A stretch of DNA of 64,000 nucleotides. Source: Bacteroidia bacterium. Its GTDB lineage: Bacteria; Bacteroidota; Bacteroidia; NS11-12g; UBA955. The notes beneath the pieces are model-generated. The model saw only the letters and a program-made list of their open reading frames with translations. It did not search any database and was not told where the DNA came from. Every line of letters starts with the position of its first letter. Within the stretch, counting starts at the first letter, position 1. Positions 8,177-17,037 of the stretch are shown here, piece by piece. Position numbers and translations under genes: made by a program. The stretch is taken from the NCBI GenBank assembly GCA_023653095.1, contig JAMNXP010000001.1:450853-514852 (forward strand), read 5' to 3'.

Positions 8177-9322
8177 TTGACAAACACAATTACATTTTTC
8201 GATTTATTTCCCTTTCAAAATCATGATTGGTGGTGGCTGACTGCCGCAATCACTCCAGCTTTGATTGGATGGTTTTACTATTTCTACTACTATATATCAG
8301 TAAAACAAACGGAAGATCCACTTTCAACTGCATTCCCTCCTATCTCGGTGGTTATCTGTGCAAGAAACGCAGCCCTCATCTTAGAACGCAATCTCCCACT
8401 TTGGCTGGAGCAAGATTATCCCCAATTTGAAATTGTAGTTGTAGACGATTGCAGCGGTGATGAAACGGCTTATCTTTTGGTTAAAACGGCAGAAAGAGAA
8501 CCTCTATTAAAGTATGTATTACTTGATCCTTTGGTCATTAAAAATCAAAGTAAGAAATTGGCGCTCAGTTTGGGAATAAAGAAAGCCCAATACGAGCATT
8601 TGTTGTTAACTGATTCAGATTGTGTGCCCAGTTCCAATCAATGGATCAAACACATGTCTGCACAATTCTCTAAAAATACCTCTTTGATATTGGGTGTTTC
8701 ACCTGTTACTAGCAATTCAACTACCTTCTTGGAGAGAATAGTGCAGTATGAAAATCTCATGACCGCCATGAATTACCTAGGAATGAGCATCAAAGGGGCA
8801 CCCTATATGGGTGTTGGTAGGAATTTAGCCTATACCAAAACCCTATACAACAGTGTTGGCGGATTTTCAGCGCATCACCACATTCCCGCAGGCGATGATG
8901 ATTTGTTTGTTCAAAGTGTCGCAACTGCTAACAATACCAAAGTTGTCATTCACCCTGAAGCCTACTGTCTCACATCGGGCCCACAAAACTTCAAACATTA
9001 CTGGCGCCAGAAAATGCGCCACCTTTATGTAGGCAAATTCTATAACAGCGCTGTAAAATTCAGATTAGGACTGTTCTCTATTTCTCAGCTATTTTTTTGG
9101 ATTATTTCACTTATTTGGATTTTCGCAGGGAGTTCATTCTTTTACCCAACCATACTAATCATTATAAAATTAATTCCCGAGTGGATCATCTTTGCCCAAA
9201 AAGGAAAGCTTCTTCACATGAAAAAAGCAAACGCATTATATCCTGTTTTGAATCTGATACAATCTTTCTGGTACATTATTCTTGGCACAAGCGCCTTCTT
9301 TAAAAAGAAAATCATATGGTAG
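8177..9322 (+). CDS. Membrane-bound family 2 glycosyltransferase
   Basis: Seen: 381 aa; one N-terminal TM segment (about 18-40), then a GT-A domain with PPISVVICARN (55-64), IVVVDDCSGDE (86-95), LLTDSDC (143-149) and a late PAGDDDLFVQS plus WRQKMRHLYVGKFY, and two or three C-terminal TM segments. Known: membrane GT2 enzymes with this plan transfer sugars from nucleotide donors to lipid or polysaccharide acceptors on the cytoplasmic face. The start is a TTG at 8177; there is no in-frame ATG between the upstream stop at 8138-8140 and the conserved domain. The 3' end overlaps rsmG by 7 bp, so the two are co-transcribed. Acceptor unknown. Confidence 0.85.
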   Translation: MTNTITFFDLFPFQNHDWWWLTAAITPALIGWFYYFYYYISVKQTEDPLSTAFPPISVVICARNAALILERNLPLWLEQDYPQFEIVVVDDCSGDETAYLLVKTAEREPLLKYVLLDPLVIKNQSKKLALSLGIKKAQYEHLLLTDSDCVPSSNQWIKHMSAQFSKNTSLILGVSPVTSNSTTFLERIVQYENLMTAMNYLGMSIKGAPYMGVGRNLAYTKTLYNSVGGFSAHHHIPAGDDDLFVQSVATANNTKVVIHPEAYCLTSGPQNFKHYWRQKMRHLYVGKFYNSAVKFRLGLFSISQLFFWIISLIWIFAGSSFFYPTILIIIKLIPEWIIFAQKGKLLHMKKANALYPVLNLIQSFWYIILGTSAFFKKKIIW

Positions 9323-9942
9323 ATCATTCAATCATTGAAAATTACTTCAAAGATTTCACTGACAAACAATTGGAGCAGTTTGCCTTCATGTTTGAATTAT
9401 ACGAAACCGAAAATGCCAAAGTAAATGTCATTTCTAGAAAAGATATGGATAATTTCTATATTCACCATGTTTTACACAGTTTGGCCTTGGTGAAATTTGG
9501 GGATTTTAGCGACGCTCAAACAGTTGTAGACATTGGCACCGGCGGCGGATTTCCCGGAATTCCACTGGCCATTGTTTTTCCAGAAATTGAATTCTTCTTG
9601 GTAGATTCTATTGGAAAGAAAATACGTGTGGTTCAATCTATCGCCAATGATCTTGGACTTACTAATGTAACAGCAAGAAATTCACGTGTAGAATCACTAC
9701 CGAACAAATTTGACATGGCAGTTGCCAGAGCCGTAGCCCCATCTATTGAATTGTATCGCTGGATGTCCAAAAACTGGAAAAGACAACCCCATTTTTCCTT
9801 ATTAAAAGGGGGCGACTTGGGTGACGAGCTGAATGATCTGATTCAAGAAAACAGCAGGTTAGAAGTCAAAGTTGAATCTATTGCCTCTTTTTATTCTGAG
9901 CCATTCTTTGAAACAAAGAAGGTGGTGAATGTTGGGCATTGA
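9316..9942 (+). CDS. rsmG: 16S rRNA (guanine-527-N7) methyltransferase RsmG
   Basis: Seen: 208 aa, normal length for GidB/RsmG. SAM-binding motif I VVDIGTGGGFPGIPLAI at about 70-86, motif II FFLVDSIGKK, and VARAVAPSIELYRW in place of the usual ARAVAPL. Known: methylates N7 of G527 in 16S rRNA; loss gives low-level streptomycin resistance in other bacteria. It overlaps the GT2 gene by 7 bp (ATGGTAG). The TGA stop is immediately followed by, and shares bases with, the first unit of a GGTGATC tandem array, so the C-terminus may have been reshaped by repeat growth. Confidence 0.95.
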   Translation: MVDHSIIENYFKDFTDKQLEQFAFMFELYETENAKVNVISRKDMDNFYIHHVLHSLALVKFGDFSDAQTVVDIGTGGGFPGIPLAIVFPEIEFFLVDSIGKKIRVVQSIANDLGLTNVTARNSRVESLPNKFDMAVARAVAPSIELYRWMSKNWKRQPHFSLLKGGDLGDELNDLIQENSRLEVKVESIASFYSEPFFETKKVVNVGH

Positions 9943-10114
9943 TCGGTGATCGGTGATCGGTGATCAGTGATCAGCTCTCAGCCGTCAGCGATTTAGTTTA
10001 GAGTTTAGTGTTTAGAGTTTATACTCCCAACTATACACTCTCAGCTCTCAGAGATCAGAGCTCAACTCCCCCCTCTAAACTCTAAACTCTAAACTCTAAA
10101 CTCTAAACTCTAAA
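9941..10114 (+). repeat. Convergent-junction heptamer repeat block 1
   Basis: Between rsmG (plus) and alaS (minus), ending back to back. Read on the plus strand: GGTGATC units (9941-9975), CTCAGCCGTCAGCG, a core AGCGATTTAGTTTAGAG with further TTTAGAG-like units to about 10020, a spacer rich in CTCTCAG, then six exact CTCTAAA units (10073-10114). TTTAGAG and CTCTAAA are reverse complements, so the block can fold into a long hairpin in RNA of either strand. No open frame or T-tailed terminator was seen. It probably serves, or has replaced, 3'-end signals of both genes. Confidence 0.85.
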
Positions 10115-10124
10115 CTCGTTACAA

Positions 10125-12746
10125 TCAGCCTAACAAATTTGAAGCCGCTTCCAAAACCTGTTCAATTCCTAAAGCATTTTTACCACCTGCAGTTGCAAAG
10201 AAAGGCTGTCCGCCGCCGCCGCCTTGAATGAATTTACCCCAATCGCGAACCCATTGTGAAGCGTTCCAACCCTCTGATTGAACTAAGTTTTCGTCAATGT
10301 AAACAGATATTCCGGGCTTGGAATCAATTTCATATACCAATACAGTCACCAAATTGGAGTGCTCCTGCTTGAGTTGGAAACACAATTGTTTTGCCGCTTC
10401 GGCGTTTGGAAGTTCTACCTTTTCAGCTATGTATGAACACTTGCCCTGTTGGATTCTACCTTTTAAGAAATCTTTAACTTGTGCCACTTGCTGGAGTTGG
10501 AATTTTTCAAGTTCCGCTCTCAACTTCATATTTTCATCCAATAGCTTTTCAACCGACTCAATTACATTTTTTGAACCATTCAAAATGCCCGATAAAGCAT
10601 CTAATTGGGCGATTTTTTCGTTGTAAAACTCCCATGCTTTTTCGTTGGTGACAGCCTCAATACGTCTGATGCCTGCGCTTACAGATCCCTCGGAAAGAAT
10701 CTTAAATAAGCCAATTTCACCCGTATTTTTCACGTGCGTACCGCCGCAAAGCTCTATGGAATATTGGCGATCAAATTCAATGGCGCGGACAAATTCACCG
10801 TATTTCTCTCCAAATAAAGCCATCGCTCCCATTTTCTTAGCTTCTTCTATAGGCAAATTGCGATATTCTTTTAATGAGATATTCTCTCTAATTTTTTGAT
10901 TAACGCGTACTTCTACTTTTTGCAGCTCATCGTCAGACATTTTGCCGAAATGACTGAAGTCAAAACGCAAAGCTTTGTCGTTCACTAAACTACCCTTTTG
11001 AGCAACATGTTCGCCCAAAACCTCACGTAAAGCACTGTGCATCAAATGCGTAGCACTGTGATTGGATGAAATCATCAATCTACTGTGAGCATCAACTTCG
11101 GCAGTAAATAACTGATTGGAGTTCTTGATTACCGACTCCGTGATACAGATGTGCAGTTTGTTTTCTTTTTGGGTGTCAATGATTTCAATGCGCTCGCCAT
11201 CGTCACCTATCAACCAACCACAATCACCAACCTGTCCGCCGCTTTCTGCATAAAAAGGTGAATCACCCAACACAATTTGGGTCAGTGATTTGCCCTTTAC
11301 GGAAACGGTTCGGAATCTAGATATATCGGTTTTTACTGAGGTTTGGTCGTATCCACAAAATGTTTCTTCCGAATTTTCGTTTACAACCACCCAATCTCCC
11401 AATTCTTTTTTGGCATCAGCTTTTGAACGATTCTTTTGCTCTTGCAGCGCCGCCTCAAATCCAGCGTGATCTAATGTCAGCCCATTTTCACGAGCAATTA
11501 CATCGGTCAAGTCTATTGGAAATCCGAAGGTATCGTACAGTTCGAAGGCAACAGATCCGGCAATGTTTTTACCAGGATTCTCGGAGAAGTAATTGTTCAA
11601 ACGCTGGATTCCTGTGCTGAGAGTGCGGAAAAACGAGTTTTCTTCCTCCTTGATGACACGAGCAATAAAATCTTTCTGTTGAATGATTTCGGTGAATGAA
11701 TCTTTGAAATAATCAGCCAATTCGGCCACCAATTCATGCATAAATGCCGATTCAAACCCAAGGTAACTGTACCCGTATCTTACCGCTCTGCGAAGAATTC
11801 GGCGTACTACATATCCTGCACCTGCATTGGACGGAATTTGTCCATCGGCAATCACCATCGTTACCGCTCTTATGTGATCGGCAATCACGCGAAATGCAAT
11901 GTCTTGCGCTTCATTTTCACCGTAATTTTTACCTGAAAGAGATTCAGTTTTGCGAATGATGTATTGAAAAATGTCTGTATCGTAGTTCGATTTTTTATTC
12001 TGAATCACTCTTACCAGACGCTCAAATCCCATTCCCGTATCCACGTGTCTTGCTGGAAGATTCACCAAAGATCCATCGGCTTTACGATTGAATTCCATGA
12101 ACACATTGTTCCAAATTTCAATCACTTCGGGGTGGTCATTGTTCACCAAAGTAGCTCCGCTGAGCTGTTGTCTTTCTTCATCTGACCTAAGGTCAAAGTG
12201 AATCTCGGTGCAAGGCCCACACGGACCCGTATCACCCATTTCCCAGAAGTTATCCTTTTTATTTCCTTTTAGAATTCTTTCTGGGGATATTACTTCGGCC
12301 CAAATATCAAAAGCTTCCTGATCGAACGGAATGTTAGATGCCTCGTCACCTTCAAAAACGGTTACATACAATCGGTCTTTGTTGAGTTTGTAAACATCGG
12401 TTAGAAGTTCCCAAGCCCACAAAATAGCATCGCGTTTAAAATAATCACCGAAGCTCCAGTTACCCAACATTTCGAACAATGTATGGTGGTAATGATCGTG
12501 TCCTACTTCCTCCAAATCATTATGTTTACCGCTTACACGCAGGCATTTTTGACTATTTGCTACGCGTGTATCGATGGCATTGGCATTCCCAAGAAAAAAG
12601 TCTTTGAATTGGTTCATCCCGGCGTTGGTGAACATCAACGTGGGGTCACCTTTTACCACAACAGGAGCTGAAGGAACAATTTTATGTCCTTTAGAAGCAA
12701 AAAAATCAAGGAATTGCTTTTTGATTTCGAGGGAATTTTGGCTCAT
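10125..12746 (-). CDS. alaS: Alanyl-tRNA synthetase
   Basis: Seen: 873 aa from the ATG at 12746 (MSQNSLEIKKQFLDFFASKGH). An upstream in-frame ATG would add 22 non-conserved residues across the promoter region, so it is not used. Class II catalytic core with LMFTNAGMNQFKDFFLG, then the editing domain with zinc-site pieces HSATHLMHSALREVLG and CGGTHVKNTGEIG, and a C-Ala domain with a glycine-rich GGGGGQPFFATAGG. Known: charges tRNA-Ala and clears mis-charged Ser or Gly. Monocistronic by context: pckA upstream ends in a strong terminator and the 3' end faces a heptamer repeat block. Confidence 0.97.
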   Translation of the reverse strand: MSQNSLEIKKQFLDFFASKGHKIVPSAPVVVKGDPTLMFTNAGMNQFKDFFLGNANAIDTRVANSQKCLRVSGKHNDLEEVGHDHYHHTLFEMLGNWSFGDYFKRDAILWAWELLTDVYKLNKDRLYVTVFEGDEASNIPFDQEAFDIWAEVISPERILKGNKKDNFWEMGDTGPCGPCTEIHFDLRSDEERQQLSGATLVNNDHPEVIEIWNNVFMEFNRKADGSLVNLPARHVDTGMGFERLVRVIQNKKSNYDTDIFQYIIRKTESLSGKNYGENEAQDIAFRVIADHIRAVTMVIADGQIPSNAGAGYVVRRILRRAVRYGYSYLGFESAFMHELVAELADYFKDSFTEIIQQKDFIARVIKEEENSFFRTLSTGIQRLNNYFSENPGKNIAGSVAFELYDTFGFPIDLTDVIARENGLTLDHAGFEAALQEQKNRSKADAKKELGDWVVVNENSEETFCGYDQTSVKTDISRFRTVSVKGKSLTQIVLGDSPFYAESGGQVGDCGWLIGDDGERIEIIDTQKENKLHICITESVIKNSNQLFTAEVDAHSRLMISSNHSATHLMHSALREVLGEHVAQKGSLVNDKALRFDFSHFGKMSDDELQKVEVRVNQKIRENISLKEYRNLPIEEAKKMGAMALFGEKYGEFVRAIEFDRQYSIELCGGTHVKNTGEIGLFKILSEGSVSAGIRRIEAVTNEKAWEFYNEKIAQLDALSGILNGSKNVIESVEKLLDENMKLRAELEKFQLQQVAQVKDFLKGRIQQGKCSYIAEKVELPNAEAAKQLCFQLKQEHSNLVTVLVYEIDSKPGISVYIDENLVQSEGWNASQWVRDWGKFIQGGGGGQPFFATAGGKNALGIEQVLEAASNLLG

Positions 12747-12764
12747 TTTAGTGCTAATTTTACT

Positions 12765-12792
12765 GGCGCGAAGGCCTAAATTTTGGCGCGAA
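12765..12792 (-). promoter_or_regulatory. Direct repeat TTCGCGCC upstream of alaS
   Basis: Two copies of TTCGCGCC (minus strand; 12765-12772 and 12785-12792) lie 20 bp apart, about two helical turns, and begin 18 bp upstream of the alaS ATG. GC-rich repeats stand out in this AT-rich spacer. The spacing suits a dimeric regulator on one DNA face, but no known regulator is recognised. Confidence 0.3.
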
Positions 12793-12796
12793 GATA

Positions 12797-12826
12797 CAAA
12801 GAAAAAGGCCACACTTTCGTGCGGCC
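12797..12826 (-). terminator. Intrinsic terminator of pckA
   Basis: Minus-strand stem of 8 bp: GGCCGCAC (12819-12826) pairs with GTGTGGCC (12807-12814; one G-T wobble) around a GAAA tetraloop. It is followed by TTTTTCTTTG. Located 28-57 bp after the pckA stop codon. Separates pckA from alaS. Confidence 0.85.
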
Positions 12827-12853
12827 CATTTCCTCTCTTATAAAATAACTGGT

Positions 12854-14449
12854 TTAATTGGTTGCAGTTAATTTGGGTGCAGCAGCTTTGATTTCATCGC
12901 TAGAACCGTCAGCAAACTTCTCGAAATTATTATTGAAAAGTTCTGCCAATTTCTGACACTGTGCATCGTAAGCGCTAGCGTCTGACCAAGTATTTCTAGG
13001 ATTCAACAACTCAGCGGGTACATTTTCACAAGAAGTTGGCATCAACATTCCAAATACGGGATGTTCAATGAACTCACCGTTCAATTTGCCTTCCAATGCC
13101 GCAGTGATCATGGCACGAGTGTAGCTTAATTTCATTCTATTGCCCACGCCGTAAGGTCCGCCGGTCCAGCCAGTATTAACCAACCAAACGTTTACCTCAG
13201 GATTTTCATTCAGTTTTTTACCCAACATTTCTGCATATTTCGCAGGGTGTAACGGTAAGAATGCCTGTCCAAAACAAGCAGAGAAAGTAGCTTGAGGCTC
13301 GGTAACACCGGCTTCAGTACCAGCCACTTTTGCAGTATATCCACTGATAAAGTGATACATTGCTTGAGCAGAGGTTAACTTAGAAATGGGAGGCAACACG
13401 CCAAAAGCATCTGCCGTCAAGAAGAAAATATTTTTAGGCGCATCTCCAATAGATGGAACCGCAATGTTATCAATGTAATCTATAGGATAAGCAACGCGGG
13501 TATTTTCGGTAACTGAAATGTTATCAAAATCAACTTGGTTGGTTCCCTCGAAAAAGCGAACGTTTTCAACCAAGGCACCGTGTTTGATGGCATTCCAAAT
13601 TTGAGGTTCTTTTTCTTCGGTCAAATTCACGCATTTTGCATAACAACCGCCTTCAAAATTGAATACGGTTTTTTCAGACCAACCGTGCTCGTCATCACCA
13701 ATCAATTTTCTTTGAGGATCAGCAGACAAGGTAGTTTTACCTGTACCGCTCAATCCGAAGAAAATAGCCGTGTCGCCGTCTTTACCAATATTGGCCGAAC
13801 AGTGCATGCTCAACACTCCTCTTTCTTGAGGAAGGATGTAGTTCAATACACCAAAAATACCTTTTTTGATTTCACCTGTGTATCCGCTTCCGCCAATCAA
13901 AATGATTTTACGCTTCATGCTTACAATGGTAAAATTAGACTGACGAACGCCGTCAACTGCCGGATCAGCTTTAAATGAAGGTGCTGCAACAATCACCCAT
14001 TCAGTAGGCTGAGTGGCAATTTCAGTAGCCGATGGACGCAAAAACAGGTGTTTTGCAAATAGATTTTGGTAAGCACTTTCAGTGATTACTTGAATATTCA
14101 AACGGTACTCAGGATCTGCGCATGCATAGGCATGGCGAATAAAAACCTCTTTTGATTCCAAATGATTGGTTACCTTATTCAATAAGCCATCGAAATGTTC
14201 TTCAGATACTGGCTGATTCACAGCACCCCACCAAGCGGTGTTTTCTGTTACTGAATCTTTTACCATGAATTTGTCTTTTGGACTTCTACCGGTAAACTCC
14301 CCCGTATCAGCGGCCAAAGCATTTTGGTCGGTTAATTGTCCTTCGTTGCGCTCAAGCGCTTTTTGCACGAGTTCGTCGGTAGTTAAGTTTTCAAATACCT
14401 GACTCGCATTACTTCGAATGGCTGAAATCAGCTGTTCATTGGTTATCAT
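12854..14449 (-). CDS. pckA: Phosphoenolpyruvate carboxykinase (ATP)
   Basis: Seen: 531 aa, normal for the ATP-dependent family. P-loop FFGLSGTGKTTLSADP, then LIGDDEHGWS with the metal-binding Asp, GEFTGRSPKDKF near residue 52, and TGWTGGPYGVGNRMKLSYTRAM. Known: reversibly converts oxaloacetate plus ATP to PEP plus CO2, for gluconeogenesis or, in some Bacteroidetes, anaplerosis. It has its own -7 box (14477-14484) and a strong terminator, so it forms a single-gene unit. The ATG at 14449 matches the family start. Confidence 0.97.
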   Translation of the reverse strand: MITNEQLISAIRSNASQVFENLTTDELVQKALERNEGQLTDQNALAADTGEFTGRSPKDKFMVKDSVTENTAWWGAVNQPVSEEHFDGLLNKVTNHLESKEVFIRHAYACADPEYRLNIQVITESAYQNLFAKHLFLRPSATEIATQPTEWVIVAAPSFKADPAVDGVRQSNFTIVSMKRKIILIGGSGYTGEIKKGIFGVLNYILPQERGVLSMHCSANIGKDGDTAIFFGLSGTGKTTLSADPQRKLIGDDEHGWSEKTVFNFEGGCYAKCVNLTEEKEPQIWNAIKHGALVENVRFFEGTNQVDFDNISVTENTRVAYPIDYIDNIAVPSIGDAPKNIFFLTADAFGVLPPISKLTSAQAMYHFISGYTAKVAGTEAGVTEPQATFSACFGQAFLPLHPAKYAEMLGKKLNENPEVNVWLVNTGWTGGPYGVGNRMKLSYTRAMITAALEGKLNGEFIEHPVFGMLMPTSCENVPAELLNPRNTWSDASAYDAQCQKLAELFNNNFEKFADGSSDEIKAAAPKLTATN

Positions 14450-14476
14450 AGAAAATTTACACTATTTTTGGTAGCG

Positions 14477-14484
14477 CAAAAATA
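14477..14484 (-). promoter_or_regulatory. -7 box of pckA
   Basis: Minus-strand TATTTTTG matches TAnnTTTG exactly and lies 27 nt upstream of the pckA start codon. No convincing -33 TTG at the usual spacing was found. A second exact TATTTTTG on the plus strand (14463-14470) points toward the PAP2 gene but is about 118 nt from its start. Confidence 0.45.
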
Positions 14485-14587
14485 CCCATAAAAATCAGGG
14501 GTTGAGCCTAATTCTTCAACAAATGCCTCGTATGAATTACTCACAATTAAATTCAATTTTTTTTACAATTAATTAATACACAAAAAA

Positions 14588-15325
14588 TTGAAAACCAATT
14601 ATATAGCCTTAAACAATAAATATAAAAGTGTTTACATGACACTTTTAATATTGTGCATTAGTTTTTTCCCTTTCAAAAACAACAACAACCTACAAGCCCA
14701 AAACATAAACAGCAACATTCCCTTACATGTAGGTATCTACACGGCAAATGCGGGTTGGTATTTTATCAATCACCAATGGGAAAAGAACCTTCAACCCAAT
14801 CCACAAACGTGGACCGTTCCGGTGATTGACAAGGCAGCGGTATACAATTACAACTCTTCAGCTGTTGTAGCCTCAGACGCCAGTATAGGTGCAACATTAC
14901 TGCTTAGCGGACTTCAATGCATTGATGGAAACAAAATTGATTGGCCACACGCCAATTTATTGGCTCAAAATTTGTTTATCACAGCAAATCTCACTCAAAG
15001 TGTGAAGCTCAGCTTCCAACGAAACAGACCCTACACTCAAGGTGCTAATGGCGTCTCAAAAGGCAATGATGACTTCTATTCTTTTTTCTCTGGACACAGT
15101 TCCGTGTCAGCGGCTGCGGCAACTACAGGCCTTTGGGTGGCTTATCACACCCCAAGCTCCCAAGCACAAAAAACTATGGCGTGGACAGTTGCCGGGCTTT
15201 CGTTAACCACAGGTGTACTTAGAATTGCTGCTGGAAAACACTATCCCAGCGATGTTCTAGTAGGTTGGATTGTAGGTTCAAGTGTAGCCTTATTAAACGG
15301 TGTTATTTTTTCAGCTTCTCGCTAA
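14588..15325 (+). CDS. PAP2-family phosphatase, exported
   Basis: Seen: 245 aa with the three PAP2 motifs: KLSFQRNRP (C1), FFSGHSS (C2) and RIAAGKHYPSDVLVG (C3). An N-terminal hydrophobic stretch followed by LQAQN looks like a Bacteroidetes signal peptide. The start is either the TTG at 14588 or the ATG at 14636; the latter leaves a short signal peptide without a basic n-region, so the TTG is kept. Known: PAP2 enzymes dephosphorylate lipids such as undecaprenyl pyrophosphate or phosphatidate, or act as acid phosphatases in the periplasm. Its 3' end overlaps that of the convergent msrA gene by 23 bp. Substrate unknown. Confidence 0.85.
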   Translation: MKTNYIALNNKYKSVYMTLLILCISFFPFKNNNNLQAQNINSNIPLHVGIYTANAGWYFINHQWEKNLQPNPQTWTVPVIDKAAVYNYNSSAVVASDASIGATLLLSGLQCIDGNKIDWPHANLLAQNLFITANLTQSVKLSFQRNRPYTQGANGVSKGNDDFYSFFSGHSSVSAAAATTGLWVAYHTPSSQAQKTMAWTVAGLSLTTGVLRIAAGKHYPSDVLVGWIVGSSVALLNGVIFSASR

Positions 15326-15938
15326 ACAGTTTCTTGAACTTTTCCACCTTCTCGCCTACTACAAAAGTGCAATAAGGATTGTCTGGATTGTTGGCAAAAT
15401 AATCTTGGTGGTAATCTTCGGCATCAGAAAAATCTTTCAATGGCACAATTTCAGTGACAATTTTGCCTGTCCACAGTCCAGATTCCTCCACCGCTGACTT
15501 GCTTGCTTCGGCGATTACCTTTTGGCTATCTGTAGCGTAGTAGATCCCGCTTCTGTATTGGGTTCCAACATCGTTTCCTTGTCTATTTAACGTTGTGGGA
15601 TCATGAATTCTCCAAAATACTGTGAGTATCTCTTCAAAAGAGGTTTCTTGGGTATTGAAAACCAATTTAACCACTTCCACACATTGGGTTCGTCCGGTGC
15701 AAACTTCTCTGTAGGTAGGTTTTTTCACCAACCCATTGGAATATCCGCAACTGATAGAAACAATGCCTTTCATGTTCTTGTAAACCGCGTCTAAACACCA
15801 AAAGCACCCTCCGCCTAAAACGCAGGTATCTAGATTTTCAGATTGAATATGTTCCATTTGATTTGTTTTGATTTTTGAATTTTGGGAATTGACTGTAGTA
15901 GTACAAGCGGTCAAAATGGCCGCGAACAATAGCGACAA
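15303..15938 (-). CDS. msrA: Peptide-methionine (S)-S-oxide reductase MsrA, probably a lipoprotein
   Basis: Seen: the MsrA core with catalytic GGGCFWCLDAVYKNMKG, GTQYRSGIYY and EDYHQDYF. Before it lies a lipoprotein-like segment LLFAAILTACTTT. The start is unclear. A TTG at 15938 begins just after the stop of the upstream SUI1 gene and gives a short lipoprotein signal; the frame stays open to 16076, overlapping SUI1; an ATG at MEHIQSENL would give a cytosolic enzyme. Known: repairs oxidised Met (S form). If lipidated, it acts in the periplasm or outer membrane. The stop overlaps the convergent PAP2 gene. Confidence 0.88.
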   Translation of the reverse strand: MSLLFAAILTACTTTVNSQNSKIKTNQMEHIQSENLDTCVLGGGCFWCLDAVYKNMKGIVSISCGYSNGLVKKPTYREVCTGRTQCVEVVKLVFNTQETSFEEILTVFWRIHDPTTLNRQGNDVGTQYRSGIYYATDSQKVIAEASKSAVEESGLWTGKIVTEIVPLKDFSDAEDYHQDYFANNPDNPYCTFVVGEKVEKFKKLFSEKLKK

Positions 15939-15945
15939 TATTGAA

Positions 15946-16275
15946 TTAGCCCTTGGTTTTATAGCCCTTTGACTGTAAAAAGACCTTGATTTTATCTGCA
16001 ACGTCTCCTTGGATGAGAATGTCTCCTTCTTTGGAGCTTCCGCCCACACCGCAATGATTTTTGAGTTGTTTTTCAAGTTCTTTTAAGTCCTCCTTACTTC
16101 CTATAAATTCCTTTATGACCACCGTTGGCTTTCCGTTTCTGACTTCCCTTCTGACATACAATTTTTGTTTTTCCGGGGGAAGTGTTTCTGTTTCAGGTTC
16201 CTGATGGAGTTGTTTTAAATAATCTGAGTTTGTAGAGTAAACGATTCCCGACTTGTTTTTGTTTTTATTGCTCAT
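15946..16275 (-). CDS. SUI1/eIF1-family translation factor (YciH-like)
   Basis: Seen: 109 aa. The C-terminal SUI1 fold shows VRREVRNGKPTVVIKEFIG, LEKQLKNHCGVGGSSKEG and IQGDVADKIKVFLQSKGY, with the conserved CGVGG(S) loop. A charged, probably disordered N-terminus of about 35 residues precedes it. Known: bacterial YciH resembles eIF1 and affects start-codon selection and initiation fidelity; its precise role in Bacteroidetes is not settled. It lies 11 bp after the SDR gene and just before msrA on the same strand. Confidence 0.9.
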   Translation of the reverse strand: MSNKNKNKSGIVYSTNSDYLKQLHQEPETETLPPEKQKLYVRREVRNGKPTVVIKEFIGSKEDLKELEKQLKNHCGVGGSSKEGDILIQGDVADKIKVFLQSKGYKTKG

Positions 16276-16286
16276 ACATTCAGTCG

Positions 16287-17036
16287 TTATTTTCTATGAA
16301 TCACACCTGCCTGAGGTTGAGCTTGAGGCATTATAACCAAATCGTTGATATTGACGTGAGGCTTTCTGGTGCAGCAATAATGAACTGCGTCAGCAATATC
16401 TTCAGCCACTAAATTCTCAAATCCCTGATAAACGATCTTTGCTCGTTCTTCATCACCTTCAAAACGCACTACACTGAACTCAGTTTCAACAGCACCGGGA
16501 TGTATACCCGAAACTCTAATGCCAAAAGGCGATAATTCAATGCGCATTGCTTTGTTTAAAGCATCCACCGCATGTTTGGTTGCACAATAAACATTGCCAT
16601 TGGTGTATACTTCTTTTCCCGCAATAGAACCTATATTGACAATATGTCCTGATTGTCTCTCCTTCATCCCTCTCGAAACTTCCCTAGACATGTACAACAA
16701 TCCTTTGATGTTGGTATCTATCATGGTATTCCAATGATCAACATTACCGTCGTAAAACTGCGATAAACCCAATGCCAATCCCGCATTGTTTACAAGAACA
16801 TCAATATTCTTCCAATCTTCGGGCAGTGACTGTAACGCTTGAACTACTTGATTATTGTCTCTCACATCGAAATTCAAGGTCATTACATCGTTTTCTCCAA
16901 ACTGAGTTTGGAACCCCAACAAGCGTTCCTGTCTTCTGCCTGTGATAATGACTTTATATCCATCCGAAAGAAAACGTTCAGCACATGCTTTACCAATTCC
17001 AGAGGTTCCGCCGGTTATTAATACAATCTTTTTCAT
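16287..17036 (-). CDS. Short-chain dehydrogenase/reductase (YdfG-like)
   Basis: Seen: 249 aa, classical SDR. Cofactor motif TGGTSGIG (8-15), NNAG (83-86), catalytic Ser137 (NIGSIAG), Tyr150 and Lys154 (YCATK). TGRR at 32-35 suggests NADP(H). C-terminal segments SGIHPGAVETEFSVVRFEGD and DLVIMPQAQ match the YdfG group, whose members oxidise 3-hydroxy acids such as L-allo-threonine and serine. One bp separates it from the upstream methyltransferase gene, so it is in an operon running from gldB to msrA. Exact substrate inferred from similarity only. Confidence 0.88.
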   Translation of the reverse strand: MKKIVLITGGTSGIGKACAERFLSDGYKVIITGRRQERLLGFQTQFGENDVMTLNFDVRDNNQVVQALQSLPEDWKNIDVLVNNAGLALGLSQFYDGNVDHWNTMIDTNIKGLLYMSREVSRGMKERQSGHIVNIGSIAGKEVYTNGNVYCATKHAVDALNKAMRIELSPFGIRVSGIHPGAVETEFSVVRFEGDEERAKIVYQGFENLVAEDIADAVHYCCTRKPHVNINDLVIMPQAQPQAGVIHRK

Positions 17037-17037
17037 A

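Noticed and set aside
10073-10114. Telomere-like CTCTAAA array, near the plant-type CCCTAAA unit
   Set aside because: It lies internally between two housekeeping genes, only six copies, and the other blocks use unrelated 7-bp units. Chance resemblance.
13535-13978. 147-codon open frame opposite pckA
   Set aside because: Antisense to a highly conserved gene with no signal or family features; a codon-bias shadow.
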